A stretch of 64,000 nt of DNA, from positions 1,926,115 through 1,990,114 of the forward strand of contig CP129018.1 in NCBI GenBank assembly GCA_020524525.2. The letters run 5' to 3'. Shown one piece after another: positions 35,520 to 45,361 of this stretch. The position numbers were made by a program, and so were the translations under genes. Positions within the stretch are counted from its first letter, which is position 1; each line of letters starts with the position of its first letter. Source of the stretch: Bacillus tianshenii (GTDB lineage Bacteria; Bacillota; Bacilli; Bacillales; Bacillaceae_N). The notes below the pieces were generated by a model, which searched no databases, was not told the DNA's origin, and worked only from the letters and a program-made list of their open reading frames with translations.

Positions 35520-36056
35520 ATGAGGTACCCAAAAGCTTACATTGACTACCTTGTATATTTTCATGGTCCCCGGGATTATTTTGAGTGCCATGAAGTACTT
35601 GAAGAATATTGGAAGGAAGATAAGCCTGGCGAACGAAAAGCTCATTGGGTTGCATTAATTCAAGTAGCAGTCGGATTCTACCATCACCGAATCAAAAATT
35701 ATAAAGGCGCCGAACGTATGATTCGTAATGCCCTACATATTTTCGAGAATGAACGAGAGGCCGTTGAAGTGCTTGCATTGGATTATGAACAATTGCTTGT
35801 CCTTTTGCACCGTGAATTAGAACAAATCCGTCAGAAGAAACCATATGAAAGTGTTGAGCTTCCAATTACAGATGAAACTTTATTAGTTCATTGTGCAGAA
35901 AAGTGTAATGAAATCGATTGTAAATGGGGAATGGTTAGTGACTTAGAAAATGAGGAGCTTATTCGAAAGCATACACTACGCGACAGAAGTGATGTCATAT
36001 CTGAACGAAAAAAACAACTGCGATTAAAGCAAAAAAGTAGGGAAGCCTCGTCATAG
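35520..36056 (+). CDS. ypuF: DUF309-family protein, YpuF-like
   Basis: 178 residues. The N-terminal part carries the DUF309 signature: YFECHEVLEEYWKED followed by LIQVAVGFYHHR about 30 residues later, which looks like a helical metal-binding fold. Function unknown. Location between scpA and ribT agrees with B. subtilis ypuF, although here it is on the opposite strand from its neighbours. AGAAGGTGACTGA precedes the ATG. Confidence 0.85.
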   Translation: MRYPKAYIDYLVYFHGPRDYFECHEVLEEYWKEDKPGERKAHWVALIQVAVGFYHHRIKNYKGAERMIRNALHIFENEREAVEVLALDYEQLLVLLHRELEQIRQKKPYESVELPITDETLLVHCAEKCNEIDCKWGMVSDLENEELIRKHTLRDRSDVISERKKQLRLKQKSREASS

Positions 36057-36073
36057 ACGGCTTCCCTTTCCTT

Positions 36074-36076
<3 letters not shown>
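36039..36076. terminator. Bidirectional terminator between ypuF and ribT
   Basis: GGGAAGCC (36040-36047) with GGCTTCCC (36059-36066), flanked by TTTCCTTTT on one side and a six-A run on the other, so it can serve both convergent genes. It includes the ypuF stop codon. Confidence 0.82.
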
Positions 36077-36442
<366 letters not shown>

Positions 36443-36448
36443 TCATTA

Positions 36449-36556
36449 TTATATAAGCTTGCCAATGAGCGACAGAAGCAGAATGGCAGCAACAATCAGC
36501 ACTGTGATGAAAAGCCATTTTTCTTGTTGTTTGCCCGGTTTCAACAGTAGGGTCAC
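36449..36556 (-). CDS. Possible 35-residue single-span membrane peptide
   Basis: GTG-started frame: a basic/polar head (KPGKQQEK) and one strong hydrophobic helix (WLFITVLIVAAILLLSLIG). It lies between ribH and ribT in the same direction. The ribosome site is poor (AAGAGTG, too close), so translation is uncertain. The head-plus-helix form is better than chance sequence. No family recognised. Confidence 0.4.
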   Translation of the reverse strand: MTLLLKPGKQQEKWLFITVLIVAAILLLSLIGKLI

Positions 36557-36616
36557 CACTCTTTTTTATATTATAAACCAAATCGAAAAGAATACAACAG
36601 AGTAGTCAGCCTAATT

Positions 36617-37084
36617 TTATTTAAACATGTTTGTCAAATTTGCCATTTCAATCGCAGAAACAGCTGCTTCCCATCCTTTATTACCTGCTTTTGTTCCCGC
36701 ACGCTCAATTGCCTGTTCAATTGTTTCAGTTGTTAATACGCCGAAAATAACGGGTAATCCTGTTTGCATCGAAACTGAAGATACACCTTTGGCTGCTTCA
36801 CTGCACACATAATCAAAGTGAGGTGTTGAACCGCGAATGACAGTTCCTAATGTAATAACAGCGTCATATTTATTTGATTCGGCCATCCTTTTGGCAATTA
36901 AAGGGATTTCAAATGCTCCAGGTACCCATGCAATATCAACATCCTCTTCTTTCACACCATGACGTCTTAGTGCGTCCTCAGCACCGCCTAATAGCTTACT
37001 GGTAATAAATTCATTAAAACGCCCAACAACAACCCCGATTTTCAACCCTGTACCAACTAATTGTCCTTCATATAGATTACCCAT
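36617..37084 (-). CDS. ribH: 6,7-dimethyl-8-ribityllumazine synthase
   Basis: 155 residues; joins the pyrimidine and dihydroxybutanone phosphate to form lumazine, and forms a 60-subunit shell in Bacillus. Motifs: [40 protein letters not shown], and [16 protein letters not shown] with GNKGWEAA at the end. Start at ATG 37084 with TTGGAGGAACAGAAA. Next gene after ribBA in the riboflavin operon. Confidence 0.96.
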   Translation of the reverse strand: MGNLYEGQLVGTGLKIGVVVGRFNEFITSKLLGGAEDALRRHGVKEEDVDIAWVPGAFEIPLIAKRMAESNKYDAVITLGTVIRGSTPHFDYVCSEAAKGVSSVSMQTGLPVIFGVLTTETIEQAIERAGTKAGNKGWEAAVSAIEMANLTNMFK

Positions 37085-37154
37085 TTTCTGTTCCTCCAAT
37101 ATGCTTTTTAAATTTTAACCTAAACCTTCATTTTGAATCAATCTTTCTTAACCG

Positions 37155-38348
37155 TTAAAAATGAAGCATATGCCCCAATTTTTCATACTTTGTCTTTAAA
37201 TAGCTTTCATTTTCTTTCCGACTCGGCATCTGAAGTGCTACTCTATCCACTACTTCAAGTCCGTAGCCTTTTAATCCTGTAATTTTTCGTGGATTGTTTG
37301 TTAGAAGTTTCATCCTCGTAACACCTAAATCACGAAGAATTTGCGCTCCGATCCCATAATCGCGCAAGTCTGGCTTGAAGCCTAGCTTTTCATTTGCTTC
37401 TACTGTATCATAACCCTGCTCTTGCAATTTGTAAGCTTTCATTTTGTTTAACAACCCAATGCCTCTTCCTTCTTGACGCATATATAACAAAATCCCGCTT
37501 CCAGCATGGTCAATTTGGGCAAGAGCTGTATGAAGTTGTGGTCCACAATCACAACGGTAGGAACCGAAAACATCTCCTGTCAAACATTCGGAGTGCACAC
37601 GGACCAATGTCGGTTCATCAGGAAGAATTTCACCTTTTATAAGTGCAACATGTTCTTTATCGTCAATTTCATTTGAGTAGCCGATCGCTTTGAAATCTCC
37701 AAACGCAGTTGGTAGTTTGATTTCTACTTCACGTTGAACAAGCTTTTCCTTCTTGCTTTTATATTTAATTAAATCTTTAATCGTAATCATCTTCAAATCA
37801 AATTGATCAGCGATTTTCCGAAGCTGAGGCACGCGCGCCATTGTACCATCTTCATTCATAATTTCACAAATAACACCAGAAGGCTTTGCGCCACACAGCC
37901 TTGCTAAATCAACAGCTGCTTCTGTATGTCCAGCACGTCGTAACACCCCTCCATCTTTCGCTACAAGTGGAAAGATATGACCCGGACGCTTAAAGTCAGA
38001 GGGCTTTGAATCTTCATTGGCTAGTTCAAGAACTGTTTGCGCGCGTTCAAATGCTGAAATGCCTGTTGTTGTCGTTTTATAATCAACGCTGACTGTAAAG
38101 GCTGTACCATGTGGGTCAGTGTTATGATCAACCATTGGCGCTAACTCCAGTCGTCGAGCATCTTTTTCAGTCATCGGTGTACAAATAAGCCCCCGGCCAT
38201 GTGTTGCCATAAAGTTAATTGTTTCAGGTGTAACCTTTTCAGAAAGTGCAACAAAATCACCTTCATTCTCTCGGTCCTCATCATCACATACAATGACAAC
38301 CTTCCCTTGCATTAACTCATAGATCGCTTGTTCAATCGGGTCGAACAT
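37155..38348 (-). CDS. ribBA: Bifunctional 3,4-dihydroxy-2-butanone-4-phosphate synthase / GTP cyclohydrolase II
   Basis: 397 residues. N-terminal half (about 1-200): [23 protein letters not shown], and [16 protein letters not shown]-terminal half: the zinc site [19 protein letters not shown], the catalytic [12 protein letters not shown], and [10 protein letters not shown]. Both committed steps of riboflavin synthesis. Start at ATG 38348 with AAAGGAG 8 bases upstream; a GTG three codons earlier is too close to the site. Confidence 0.96.
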   Translation of the reverse strand: MFDPIEQAIYELMQGKVVIVCDDEDRENEGDFVALSEKVTPETINFMATHGRGLICTPMTEKDARRLELAPMVDHNTDPHGTAFTVSVDYKTTTTGISAFERAQTVLELANEDSKPSDFKRPGHIFPLVAKDGGVLRRAGHTEAAVDLARLCGAKPSGVICEIMNEDGTMARVPQLRKIADQFDLKMITIKDLIKYKSKKEKLVQREVEIKLPTAFGDFKAIGYSNEIDDKEHVALIKGEILPDEPTLVRVHSECLTGDVFGSYRCDCGPQLHTALAQIDHAGSGILLYMRQEGRGIGLLNKMKAYKLQEQGYDTVEANEKLGFKPDLRDYGIGAQILRDLGVTRMKLLTNNPRKITGLKGYGLEVVDRVALQMPSRKENESYLKTKYEKLGHMLHF

Positions 38349-38361
38349 ATCGAACACTCCT

Positions 38362-39018
38362 TTATGATTTAAATCCGTGCTCCTCTAAAAAAGCTTCTGA
38401 TAAAGATGAGCGCTGTTTCGTATCAGAGAAACGCTGGGTAATAAATTTTTCAATATATTTTGCCAGCATGTCACATTCAATATTAACAATGTCACCAGCA
38501 CCTTTATTGCCTAAGATCGTTTCTTGAAGGGTATGTGGTATAAGGGAGATCGTGAAGCTCTGTTCGCTAACCCCAAAAACCGTTAAGCTTGTACCATCAA
38601 TTGCTACAGAGCCTTTTAGCACGATATAACGAAGCAGCTCCTCTGAAGCTTCGATTTCATAATAGACAGCATTCGCTTCCGGTCTTTTTGAACGGATCGT
38701 GCCGACCCCGTCCACATGGCCTGAAACAAAGTGGCCACCGAAACGTCCTCCTGCTGCCATGGCCCGTTCTAGGTTGATCTCAGATCCTTCCTGCAATGTC
38801 TTCAAGCTTGTTGCTTTCACCGTTTCAGGCATTACATCAACAGTGAATTGAGAATGATCAAACGTTGTGACTGTAAGGCACACACCGTTTACTGCAATAC
38901 TGTCTCCAAGCTTCACATCTTTGAGAATTTCACTTGCCTCAATGGTCACTTCAATCGAATCTTTTGACTTTGTCATACGTTTAATTTTCCCTTTTTCTTC
39001 GATAATACCAGTAAACAT
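38362..39018 (-). CDS. ribE: Riboflavin synthase alpha chain
   Basis: 218 residues made of two homologous lumazine-binding barrels: [12 protein letters not shown] with [14 protein letters not shown] in the first, and [13 protein letters not shown] with [12 protein letters not shown] in the second. Dismutates lumazine to riboflavin. Named ribE (ribB in older B. subtilis usage). Sits between ribD and ribBA with 2- and 13-base gaps. Confidence 0.96.
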   Translation of the reverse strand: MFTGIIEEKGKIKRMTKSKDSIEVTIEASEILKDVKLGDSIAVNGVCLTVTTFDHSQFTVDVMPETVKATSLKTLQEGSEINLERAMAAGGRFGGHFVSGHVDGVGTIRSKRPEANAVYYEIEASEELLRYIVLKGSVAIDGTSLTVFGVSEQSFTISLIPHTLQETILGNKGAGDIVNIECDMLAKYIEKFITQRFSDTKQRSSLSEAFLEEHGFKS

Positions 39019-39020
39019 CC

Positions 39021-40109
39021 TTATGCCTCCTTTAACACCGCCACTATTTTCAAATCTTCCCCAACTTGCTCGACAGTTTGAAAAGTTAGTTCTGGTGCAT
39101 CTTGTAAATTCGCTATCCCTTCACCAAGAAAAGCAGCAGGTGCACCTAACCCTCCAATCAGCTTTGGAGCAATATAGAAGACAACTTGCTGAAAGGCTCC
39201 TGCTTTTAAGAAGCTGCCATGGACAGTGGCACCGCCTTCCACAAATAAAGAAGTAATTCCTTCCTCTCCTAACAGCACTAAGACGTCCTCGATTTCAATT
39301 TGCTCTTGTGATAGCTCCAACACTTTCACACCATGCTGCGTCAGTTTCTGAACTTTTTCTTTCGGTGGATGTGCTGCTGTTATTACCCAGGTTGGAACTG
39401 TCTTATCTTGAATGAGCCCTGCATTTAAAGGAATACGCAATGCATGGTCAAGCACAATACGAATAGGACTTTTTCCTCCATATTCCAACCTTGTCGTTAA
39501 GCTAGGGTTATCTTTAATAACTGTTTCAACACCAACTAAAATACCGTCATGCTGATGACGATAGCGGTGAACATCTTCTCTAGCTTCTTTACCGGTAATC
39601 CACTTACTCTCACCGCTTACAGTTGCTGTCTTTCCATCAAGACTAACAGCCGTTTTTAAAGTGACATAAGGCGTTTTTGTTTGAATATAGTGAAAGAATT
39701 TACGGTTTAAGTCACTTGCTTGCTTTTCTTGTACGCCTGTTGTTACTTCGACACCTGCACGTTCGAGCTTAGCAATTCCACTGCCGGCAACTTTCGGGTT
39801 TGGATCGGTTGACGCAATAACAGCCCGGCGGATTCCACTTTCCACTACAAGGTCTGCACAAGGAGGAGTCTTTCCGTAATGACTGCAAGGCTCTAACGTA
39901 ACATAAATCGTTGCACCTTTTGCTTCATCTCCTGCCATTTTTAACGCATGAACTTCCGCATGTGCTTCCCCTGCTTTTAAATGTGCTCCCATTCCTACAA
40001 TGCGATGGTTCTTCACAACTACTGCTCCGACCACCGGATTTGGGCTTGTCTGCCCTTGCGTTTGCTCCGCAAGCTGAATTGCTAACTGCATATATTGTTC
40101 ATCCGTCAT
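39021..40109 (-). CDS. ribD: Bifunctional riboflavin deaminase/reductase RibD
   Basis: 362 residues. Deaminase half (1-150): zinc site HAEVHAL and PCSHYGKTPPCADLV. Reductase half: KTAVSLDGKTATVSGESKWIT, RHQHDGILVGVETVIKDNPSLT (in parts), and VEGGATVHGSF. First gene of the riboflavin operon, behind the FMN riboswitch. Full length. Confidence 0.96.
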   Translation of the reverse strand: MTDEQYMQLAIQLAEQTQGQTSPNPVVGAVVVKNHRIVGMGAHLKAGEAHAEVHALKMAGDEAKGATIYVTLEPCSHYGKTPPCADLVVESGIRRAVIASTDPNPKVAGSGIAKLERAGVEVTTGVQEKQASDLNRKFFHYIQTKTPYVTLKTAVSLDGKTATVSGESKWITGKEAREDVHRYRHQHDGILVGVETVIKDNPSLTTRLEYGGKSPIRIVLDHALRIPLNAGLIQDKTVPTWVITAAHPPKEKVQKLTQHGVKVLELSQEQIEIEDVLVLLGEEGITSLFVEGGATVHGSFLKAGAFQQVVFYIAPKLIGGLGAPAAFLGEGIANLQDAPELTFQTVEQVGEDLKIVAVLKEA

Positions 40110-40150
40110 AGCTTTCCCTCCAAACCATCATCTGTCATTCTCAAGCTATA

Positions 40151-40190
40151 AAATAAAAAAAAGCCCCTTGGTTCAATCCCAAGGAGCAAA
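40151..40190 (-). terminator. FMN riboswitch terminator
   Basis: Minus strand GCTCCTTGG (40187-40179) with CCAAGGGGC (40171-40163) and one G-T pair, followed by eight T. It lies between the RFN aptamer and ribD, so it is the likely off-switch. Confidence 0.88.
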
Positions 40191-40350
40191 TATGTAAGTT
40201 GGAAACATTGTGATCGTACATCAAATAACCCTTTGAATAACGCCTAAATACAACTTATTGTATTTTAGCGTTTTAAAAAGTAAAAGGGTAAGTCATTTAC
40301 TGTTCACTAAAGTAAGCATGCCACTATTAAGACACACTTTACCTTCTGTT

Positions 40351-40495
40351 TCCTTCTCCCATCCAGACTTTCACTGTCGGTCCCGGATTTGCACCAGGTC
40401 CACCGGCTGTAATGATTTACAGCACGGGTCACGGACTTTGAAACAACCTGTTTCATCACCGCCGGTCGGGATTTCCACCCTGCCCCGAAGGAATT
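40351..40495 (-). promoter_or_regulatory. FMN riboswitch (RFN element)
   Basis: Minus strand: CTTCGGGGCAGGGTGGAAAT, CCCGACCGGCGGT, AGTCCGTGACCC, GCCGGTGGACCTGGTGCAAA, TCCGGGACCGACAGTGAAAG and TCTGGATGGGAGAAGG follow one another in the canonical RFN order. FMN binding would reduce ribDEBAH expression through the terminator downstream. Confidence 0.97.
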
Positions 40496-40525
40496 TCTTA
40501 ATCTTATTCAGTTGTCAAACTTTCG

Positions 40526-40633
40526 TTACTTTGGTTGTAAAACAAATGTAAAAAAGAAAATAACGCCCCACGCAATACAGAAGAGCGCTAATATTGCAAG
40601 CAGCACCCAACGATTCAAAGCTTTCACCCTCAT
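40526..40633 (-). CDS. Possible 35-residue single-span membrane peptide upstream of the rib leader
   Basis: ATG-started frame: basic head MRVKALNRW and a long hydrophobic helix (VLLAILALFCIAWGVIFFFT) ending FVLQPK. The ribosome site is weak (GGGATGAGG, usable only for an inner GTG). It lies between ppiB's terminator and the FMN riboswitch. No family recognised. Composition supports it more than translation signals do. Confidence 0.4.
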   Translation of the reverse strand: MRVKALNRWVLLAILALFCIAWGVIFFFTFVLQPK

Positions 40634-40753
40634 CCCATTAATAGGTTCAAAATTATTATACACAAAACATTGCCATCTTGAAAGAAAACAATCTGCTCAT
40701 TGAAAGAACAAATGCTCAAAAACGCCCGAGTGCTTAGGCGCTAAACCTAGATG

Positions 40754-40793
40754 ATAATAAAAAAGGCCTCTGCCTACAGCAGAAAGCCTACAA
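40754..40793 (-). terminator. Terminator of ppiB
   Basis: Minus strand AGGCTTTCTGC with GCAGAGGCCT around TGTAG, followed by TTTTTT; imperfect at one position. Starts just after the ppiB stop. Confidence 0.83.
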
Positions 40794-40799
40794 TGATTC

Positions 40800-41252
40800 T
40801 TATTCTTCCCAAACCTTTACTTCTTGCATAACATCGCCTTGCTGAATGCGAAGCACTGTATCCATACCTTCAGTAACTTGCCCAAATACAGTATGACGAC
40901 CATCTAGATGTGGCTGTGCTTCATGTACGATGAAGAATTGGCTTCCGCCAGTATCCTTACCTGCATGTGCCATTGATAATGAACCAGGTACATGCTTATG
41001 CGGGTTGCCTTCTGTTTCACACTTAATTGTATAGCCTGGACCACCTGTTCCATTACCGATTGGGCAGCCGCCTTGCGCTACGAACCCAGGAATAACACGA
41101 TGGAATGTTAAACCGTTATAGTAGCCTTCATTAATTAATTTTTCGAAGTTTTCAACTGTTCCAGGCGCTTCGTTCGGATATAATTCAAATACGATTTTTT
41201 CGCCATTTTCAAATGAGATTTGACCTTTTTTCACAATAACTTCCCCTTTCAT
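40800..41252 (-). CDS. ppiB: Peptidyl-prolyl cis-trans isomerase B (cyclophilin)
   Basis: 150 residues, single cyclophilin domain, cytoplasmic. Active-site segments [29 protein letters not shown] and [11 protein letters not shown] are intact. Start at ATG 41252 with TAAGGACG about 9 bases upstream. The position between rib genes and lysA agrees with B. subtilis. Confidence 0.95.
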   Translation of the reverse strand: MKGEVIVKKGQISFENGEKIVFELYPNEAPGTVENFEKLINEGYYNGLTFHRVIPGFVAQGGCPIGNGTGGPGYTIKCETEGNPHKHVPGSLSMAHAGKDTGGSQFFIVHEAQPHLDGRHTVFGQVTEGMDTVLRIQQGDVMQEVKVWEE

Positions 41253-41308
41253 AATCAAACGTCCTTACCTATTCTACAACGTTCAAGGTAAAAAAGAAAA
41301 TATTTCTT

Positions 41309-42610
41309 CTATAAAGACAGATCGTAACGAACGAGGTCTTCATAGTTTTCACGGCGAATAACAAGCTTTGCATCTCCATTTTCAACAAACACGACTGCAG
41401 GACGCGGGATACGGTTATAATTGTTAGCCATTGAATAACCGTAGGCACCTGTACAGAAAACAGCTAGCAGATCATTACTTTTTACAACAGGAAGGTCGAC
41501 ATCCCAAATTAACATATCGCCAGACTCACAGCACTTTCCTGCAATCGAAACTGTCTCTTCTGGTGCTTCATTTGCACGATTTGCAAGCATCGCTTCGTAC
41601 TTCGCTTGATAAAGAGCTGGTCGCAGATTATCACTCATACCGCCATTTACTGCTACATACTTTCTAACATTCGGAATTTGCTTAGTCGAACCAACATGAT
41701 AAATCGTTGTACCCGCATCCCCTACAATCGAACGACCTGGTTCAATCCAAATTTCAGGTACTTCTAAATGAAATTGCTCAGCTTTCGCTTTAACTGCACG
41801 AATAATCTCTTCAATATATTGATTTGGCTCTAACGGGTCATCCTCTTCTGTATAGCGAATCCCAAAGCCACCGCCTAGGTTCATTACTTTCGGAACATAA
41901 TCAAACTGTTCACGCCAGCGGTACATCGCTTCAAAGATCTTTTCCGCTGCCATAACAAAGCCCGTAGATTCAAAGATTTGCGATCCAATATGACAATGTA
42001 CACCAAGCAATTCAATATACTCTGAATCTTTCACATTCTCAATCGCTTGCTCAACCTGACCGCTTCCAAGATCAAAGCCAAACTTCGAATCTTCATGTCC
42101 TGTTAAAATATAGTCATGGGTATGTGCTTCAATTCCAGGTGTAATTCGTAAAAGAACAGGAATACGTACCCCCGTTTCTTTACTTACTTCTTCTAACAGG
42201 GCAAACTCATAAAAATTATCGGTGACAAAGCAGCCAATGCCTGCTTCAACACCCATTCTTATTTCATCTAAGCTTTTATTATTACCGTGGAAATGAATTT
42301 TTTCAGGCGGAAAGCCAGCTTGTAAAGCCGTGTATAGCTCTCCTGCAGAAACGACATCTAAGCTTAAGCCTTCCTCCCGAACTAATTGAATCATTGCTTT
42401 ACACGAGAAAGCTTTACTTGCATAAGCTACCTGCGCGGTAATACCGTGTTTTTCAAATGTTTCCTTAAATGAACGCATACGTCCACGCATCAACTCTACA
42501 TCGTAAGCAATTAACGGTGTTTGAAATTCCTTAGCTAATTGTAGGCTATCAACACCACCGATCTCTAAATGTCCTGCATCATTTACTCGACTCGTTCCAT
42601 GTAACTTCAT
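41309..42610 (-). CDS. lysA: Diaminopimelate decarboxylase
   Basis: 433 residues; PLP enzyme for the last step of lysine synthesis. PLP lysine in VAYASKAFSCKAM; HFHGNNKS, GVHCHIGSQIFE, GGGFGIRY, EPGRSIVGDAG and the catalytic Cys in CCESGDML follow in family order. AGGGGAATGAC precedes the ATG. The gene follows spoVAF, whose own terminator separates them. Confidence 0.96.
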   Translation of the reverse strand: MKLHGTSRVNDAGHLEIGGVDSLQLAKEFQTPLIAYDVELMRGRMRSFKETFEKHGITAQVAYASKAFSCKAMIQLVREEGLSLDVVSAGELYTALQAGFPPEKIHFHGNNKSLDEIRMGVEAGIGCFVTDNFYEFALLEEVSKETGVRIPVLLRITPGIEAHTHDYILTGHEDSKFGFDLGSGQVEQAIENVKDSEYIELLGVHCHIGSQIFESTGFVMAAEKIFEAMYRWREQFDYVPKVMNLGGGFGIRYTEEDDPLEPNQYIEEIIRAVKAKAEQFHLEVPEIWIEPGRSIVGDAGTTIYHVGSTKQIPNVRKYVAVNGGMSDNLRPALYQAKYEAMLANRANEAPEETVSIAGKCCESGDMLIWDVDLPVVKSNDLLAVFCTGAYGYSMANNYNRIPRPAVVFVENGDAKLVIRRENYEDLVRYDLSL

Positions 42611-42659
42611 GTCATTCCCCTCATTCTCTCCAGACTGTACAAGACAGCGTTTCTATCGT

Positions 42660-42694
42660 GAAAAGAAAGACAGTCAAAAGAACTGTCTTTCAGA
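42660..42694 (-). terminator. Terminator of the spoVA operon
   Basis: Minus strand GAAAGACAGT (42691-42682) with ACTGTCTTTC (42674-42665) around TCTTTTG, perfect 10-bp stem, followed by TTTTC. About 85 bases after the spoVAF stop. Confidence 0.85.
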
Positions 42695-42778
42695 AATTTC
42701 GCACACTGCTTTATTAAAAACACTTTATCACACAAACGTGTACCTTTCAATAAAGAGAAAACTTCCGCTATTAGAAAG

Positions 42779-44299
42779 TTATGTCGGTTGTTTTGTCGGC
42801 TGTTTACGAGGGGGTTTTGTCGGTTGTTTCTTGGAATTACGCGGATGAACGATGCTTGGACGTGTTTTCGACAATGGTACGGACACACGGATTAATATTT
42901 GCATGAAAGCCTTTGGATTGAATGGAACAAATGGCCAAAGATATGGTGTATTTAAAGAACGGATTTGAGTTAACAGAATAAATACAACTGTTGCGGCAAT
43001 TGCAAAGCCAGGTACGCCAAATGTTACGACTGACAGTAATAGAAGAACCCTGACGAGCTTATTAGCAATACTTAATTCATAACTTGGAGTAGCAAATGAA
43101 CCGATTGCGGCCACTGAAACATATAAAATAACTTCAGGTACAAACAAGCCAACATCGATCGCAATTTGTCCGATTAACACTGCTGCAATTAACCCCATAG
43201 CTGTTGAAAGCGGAGTCGGCGTATGAATGGCAGCCATCCTCAACAAATCTAAACCAATATCTGCAATTAATAATTGACCAATCATTGGAATATTCGAATC
43301 TTCATTAGGACCAATAAACTCTAGTGCTTTCGGAAGCAACTGAGGCTCCATTACGAATAAAAACCAAAGCGGCGTCAAGAAAAGAGAAGCAATCATTCCA
43401 AGAAAACGTACCCATCGCAAAAAAGCTCCTGTGGCAGGTGTTTGGCGATATTCCTCTGCATGCTGAACATGATGAAAAAATGTGGTCGGTGTAATAATGA
43501 CACTTGGTGATGTATCAACCATTACAATCACATGGCCTTCAAGCAAATGGGTAGAGGCCACATCTGGACGCTCTGTATACCGAACAAGTGGATATGGGTT
43601 GAAGTTCTGTTTCACGAGAAATTCTTCAACTGTTTTGTCTGCCATTGGAATCCCGTCAATTTGAATTTCAGATAGCTCTTTCTTAATCAGCTTAATTAAT
43701 TGCGGGTCAGCAACATCTTGAAGATAAGCGACACAAATATCTGTTTTTGACCGTTCACCAACCTGCATCATTTCAAGTCGCAGTCGTTCGTCACGAATGC
43801 GTCGACGCGTTAAAGCTGTATTTTCGATTATATTTTCGGTATAACCATCACGTGAACCACGGACAACTTTTTCTGTGTCAGGCTCTTGAGGTGTTCTGCC
43901 TGGATAACTACGTACATCAACGATAAATCCTTGTGCTTCATCCTCAATTAAAATGATAAGCAGACCAGAAAGAAGCTGGTCAACAATCTCATCCATTGTT
44001 TTGGCTGGTTGAACTTGCTGATGAATCAGCCGATTATTAATAAGTTCCCGCGCGTTAATTGTAGGTTTTTCATTATCATTTATTTCAACAAGTTCCCTTA
44101 ATATTTCAATAATAAAGGCAGTTTCACATAGACCATTTAAATAATACACATGCATCCATTTATTTAAGATTTTATATTTTCGAACACCTAGGTCAAAGCT
44201 TGTTCCAAGACCAACATGTTCTTTAAGATAAGCTTCATTATTAGGTAAGTGTGAAGAAATCGGTGTTTTCTCTTTTTCTTTCTGCTGCACTTCCTTCAC
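42779..44299 (-). CDS. spoVAF: Stage V sporulation protein SpoVAF (GerA-family membrane protein)
   Basis: 506 residues, same family as the A subunit at 4.9-6.4 kb: hydrophilic N-terminal half, then about five spans (VRYTERPDVASTHLLEGHV, SNIPMIGQLLIADIGLDLLR). The N-terminal GTSFDLGVRKYKILNKWM marks the SpoVAF branch. The C-terminus ends in a basic Lys-Gln-Pro-Thr-rich tail (KQPTKPPRKQPTKQPT) encoded by near-repeated DNA at 42779-42830. Last gene of the spoVA operon. Start is GTG with AAGGAAAGG upstream. Confidence 0.93.
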   Translation of the reverse strand: MKEVQQKEKEKTPISSHLPNNEAYLKEHVGLGTSFDLGVRKYKILNKWMHVYYLNGLCETAFIIEILRELVEINDNEKPTINARELINNRLIHQQVQPAKTMDEIVDQLLSGLLIILIEDEAQGFIVDVRSYPGRTPQEPDTEKVVRGSRDGYTENIIENTALTRRRIRDERLRLEMMQVGERSKTDICVAYLQDVADPQLIKLIKKELSEIQIDGIPMADKTVEEFLVKQNFNPYPLVRYTERPDVASTHLLEGHVIVMVDTSPSVIITPTTFFHHVQHAEEYRQTPATGAFLRWVRFLGMIASLFLTPLWFLFVMEPQLLPKALEFIGPNEDSNIPMIGQLLIADIGLDLLRMAAIHTPTPLSTAMGLIAAVLIGQIAIDVGLFVPEVILYVSVAAIGSFATPSYELSIANKLVRVLLLLSVVTFGVPGFAIAATVVFILLTQIRSLNTPYLWPFVPFNPKAFMQILIRVSVPLSKTRPSIVHPRNSKKQPTKPPRKQPTKQPT

Positions 44300-44307
44300 C
44301 CCTTTCC

Positions 44308-45327
44308 TTATTTTTCTGACTGCTCAACATGCTCAAAGACAACCCCATGGGCAATGGTTGGAATCGTTTCCTTCTGATTCAATATAGTCGGGCTTAAAAG
44401 TGCTCCTGTAGCTACAACAAACACTCTTTTCAAATTCCCTTTGCTTATTTCATCTAATAGATATCCATATGTGACGACAGCTGAACACGCACAGCCACTC
44501 CCGCCGGCAAATACACCTTGATCGCTGTAGTAAACCATTAAGCCACAATCATTGTGAACCTTTGATAAGTCATAACCTTCTTTTTGAAGCAGCTGAACAA
44601 GCAGAGGACTTCCTACTGCTGATAAGTCACCGGTCGCAATTAAGTCATAATCCTGTGGCGAGCGAGCCATATCTTTAAAATGCCTTGAAATTGTATCCGC
44701 TGCCGCAGGCGCCATTGCACTTCCCATATCAAATGGATCATTTAACCCGTAATCAATCACTTTTCCAATCGTTGCAGCTGTAATCTTGACATTTCCTTGC
44801 TTCTTCCCGATAAGCACTGCACCAGAACCAGAAACAGTGAATGTTGCTGTATCCGGCTTTTGACTTCCATATTCTGTAGGATAACGAAATTGCTTTTCTG
44901 CTGAGGCATTGTGACTGCTAGCAGCGGCAATTGCACGATTTGCAAAGCCGCCATCAATTAACGCTGCTGCAACCGCAAGTGTTTCCATCGAAGTGGAGCA
45001 TGCGCCAAACATACACAATAGCGGAATCCCAATATCCCTTGCTGCATAATTTGTCGTTACATTTTGATTCATTAGATCTCCAGCTAAGAACAAATCAACA
45101 TCGTCTGCTGTATATTGCGATTTCGTGATACATGTTTGGACAGCATCATTGAGAAGACGGCGCTCAGCCATTTCCCAACTTGACTCCCCACAGTCAAGCT
45201 TGTCGTATTTCATATCATAATACTTTCCAAGCGGACCACGCGCTTCTTTTGGCCCTACTGCCGTACCGGTCCCTTCTACATAAATCGGTTGTTGAAATTG
45301 CCATGTTTGTTTGCCAATCAGCCTCAT
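44308..45327 (-). CDS. spoVAD: Stage V sporulation protein SpoVAD
   Basis: 339 residues, thiolase-like fold; binds dipicolinic acid in B. subtilis and is needed for its uptake into the spore core. Starts MRLIGKQTWQF with segments FLAGDLMNQNVTTNYAAR, MFGACSTSMETLAVAAALI, SHNASAEKQFRYPTEYG and GGSGCACSAVVTYGYLL. Full length. It follows spoVAB by 34 bases; spoVAC, which normally lies between them, is absent. Confidence 0.95.
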   Translation of the reverse strand: MRLIGKQTWQFQQPIYVEGTGTAVGPKEARGPLGKYYDMKYDKLDCGESSWEMAERRLLNDAVQTCITKSQYTADDVDLFLAGDLMNQNVTTNYAARDIGIPLLCMFGACSTSMETLAVAAALIDGGFANRAIAAASSHNASAEKQFRYPTEYGSQKPDTATFTVSGSGAVLIGKKQGNVKITAATIGKVIDYGLNDPFDMGSAMAPAAADTISRHFKDMARSPQDYDLIATGDLSAVGSPLLVQLLQKEGYDLSKVHNDCGLMVYYSDQGVFAGGSGCACSAVVTYGYLLDEISKGNLKRVFVVATGALLSPTILNQKETIPTIAHGVVFEHVEQSEK

Positions 45328-45361
45328 TTTTGATTACCTTCCTTTACACTGTGAAATCCTA

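Noticed and set aside
42607-42888. 93-codon frame across the spoVAF 3' end and terminator
   Set aside because: Overlaps the terminator and the end of spoVAF in another frame; no family and no ribosome site.
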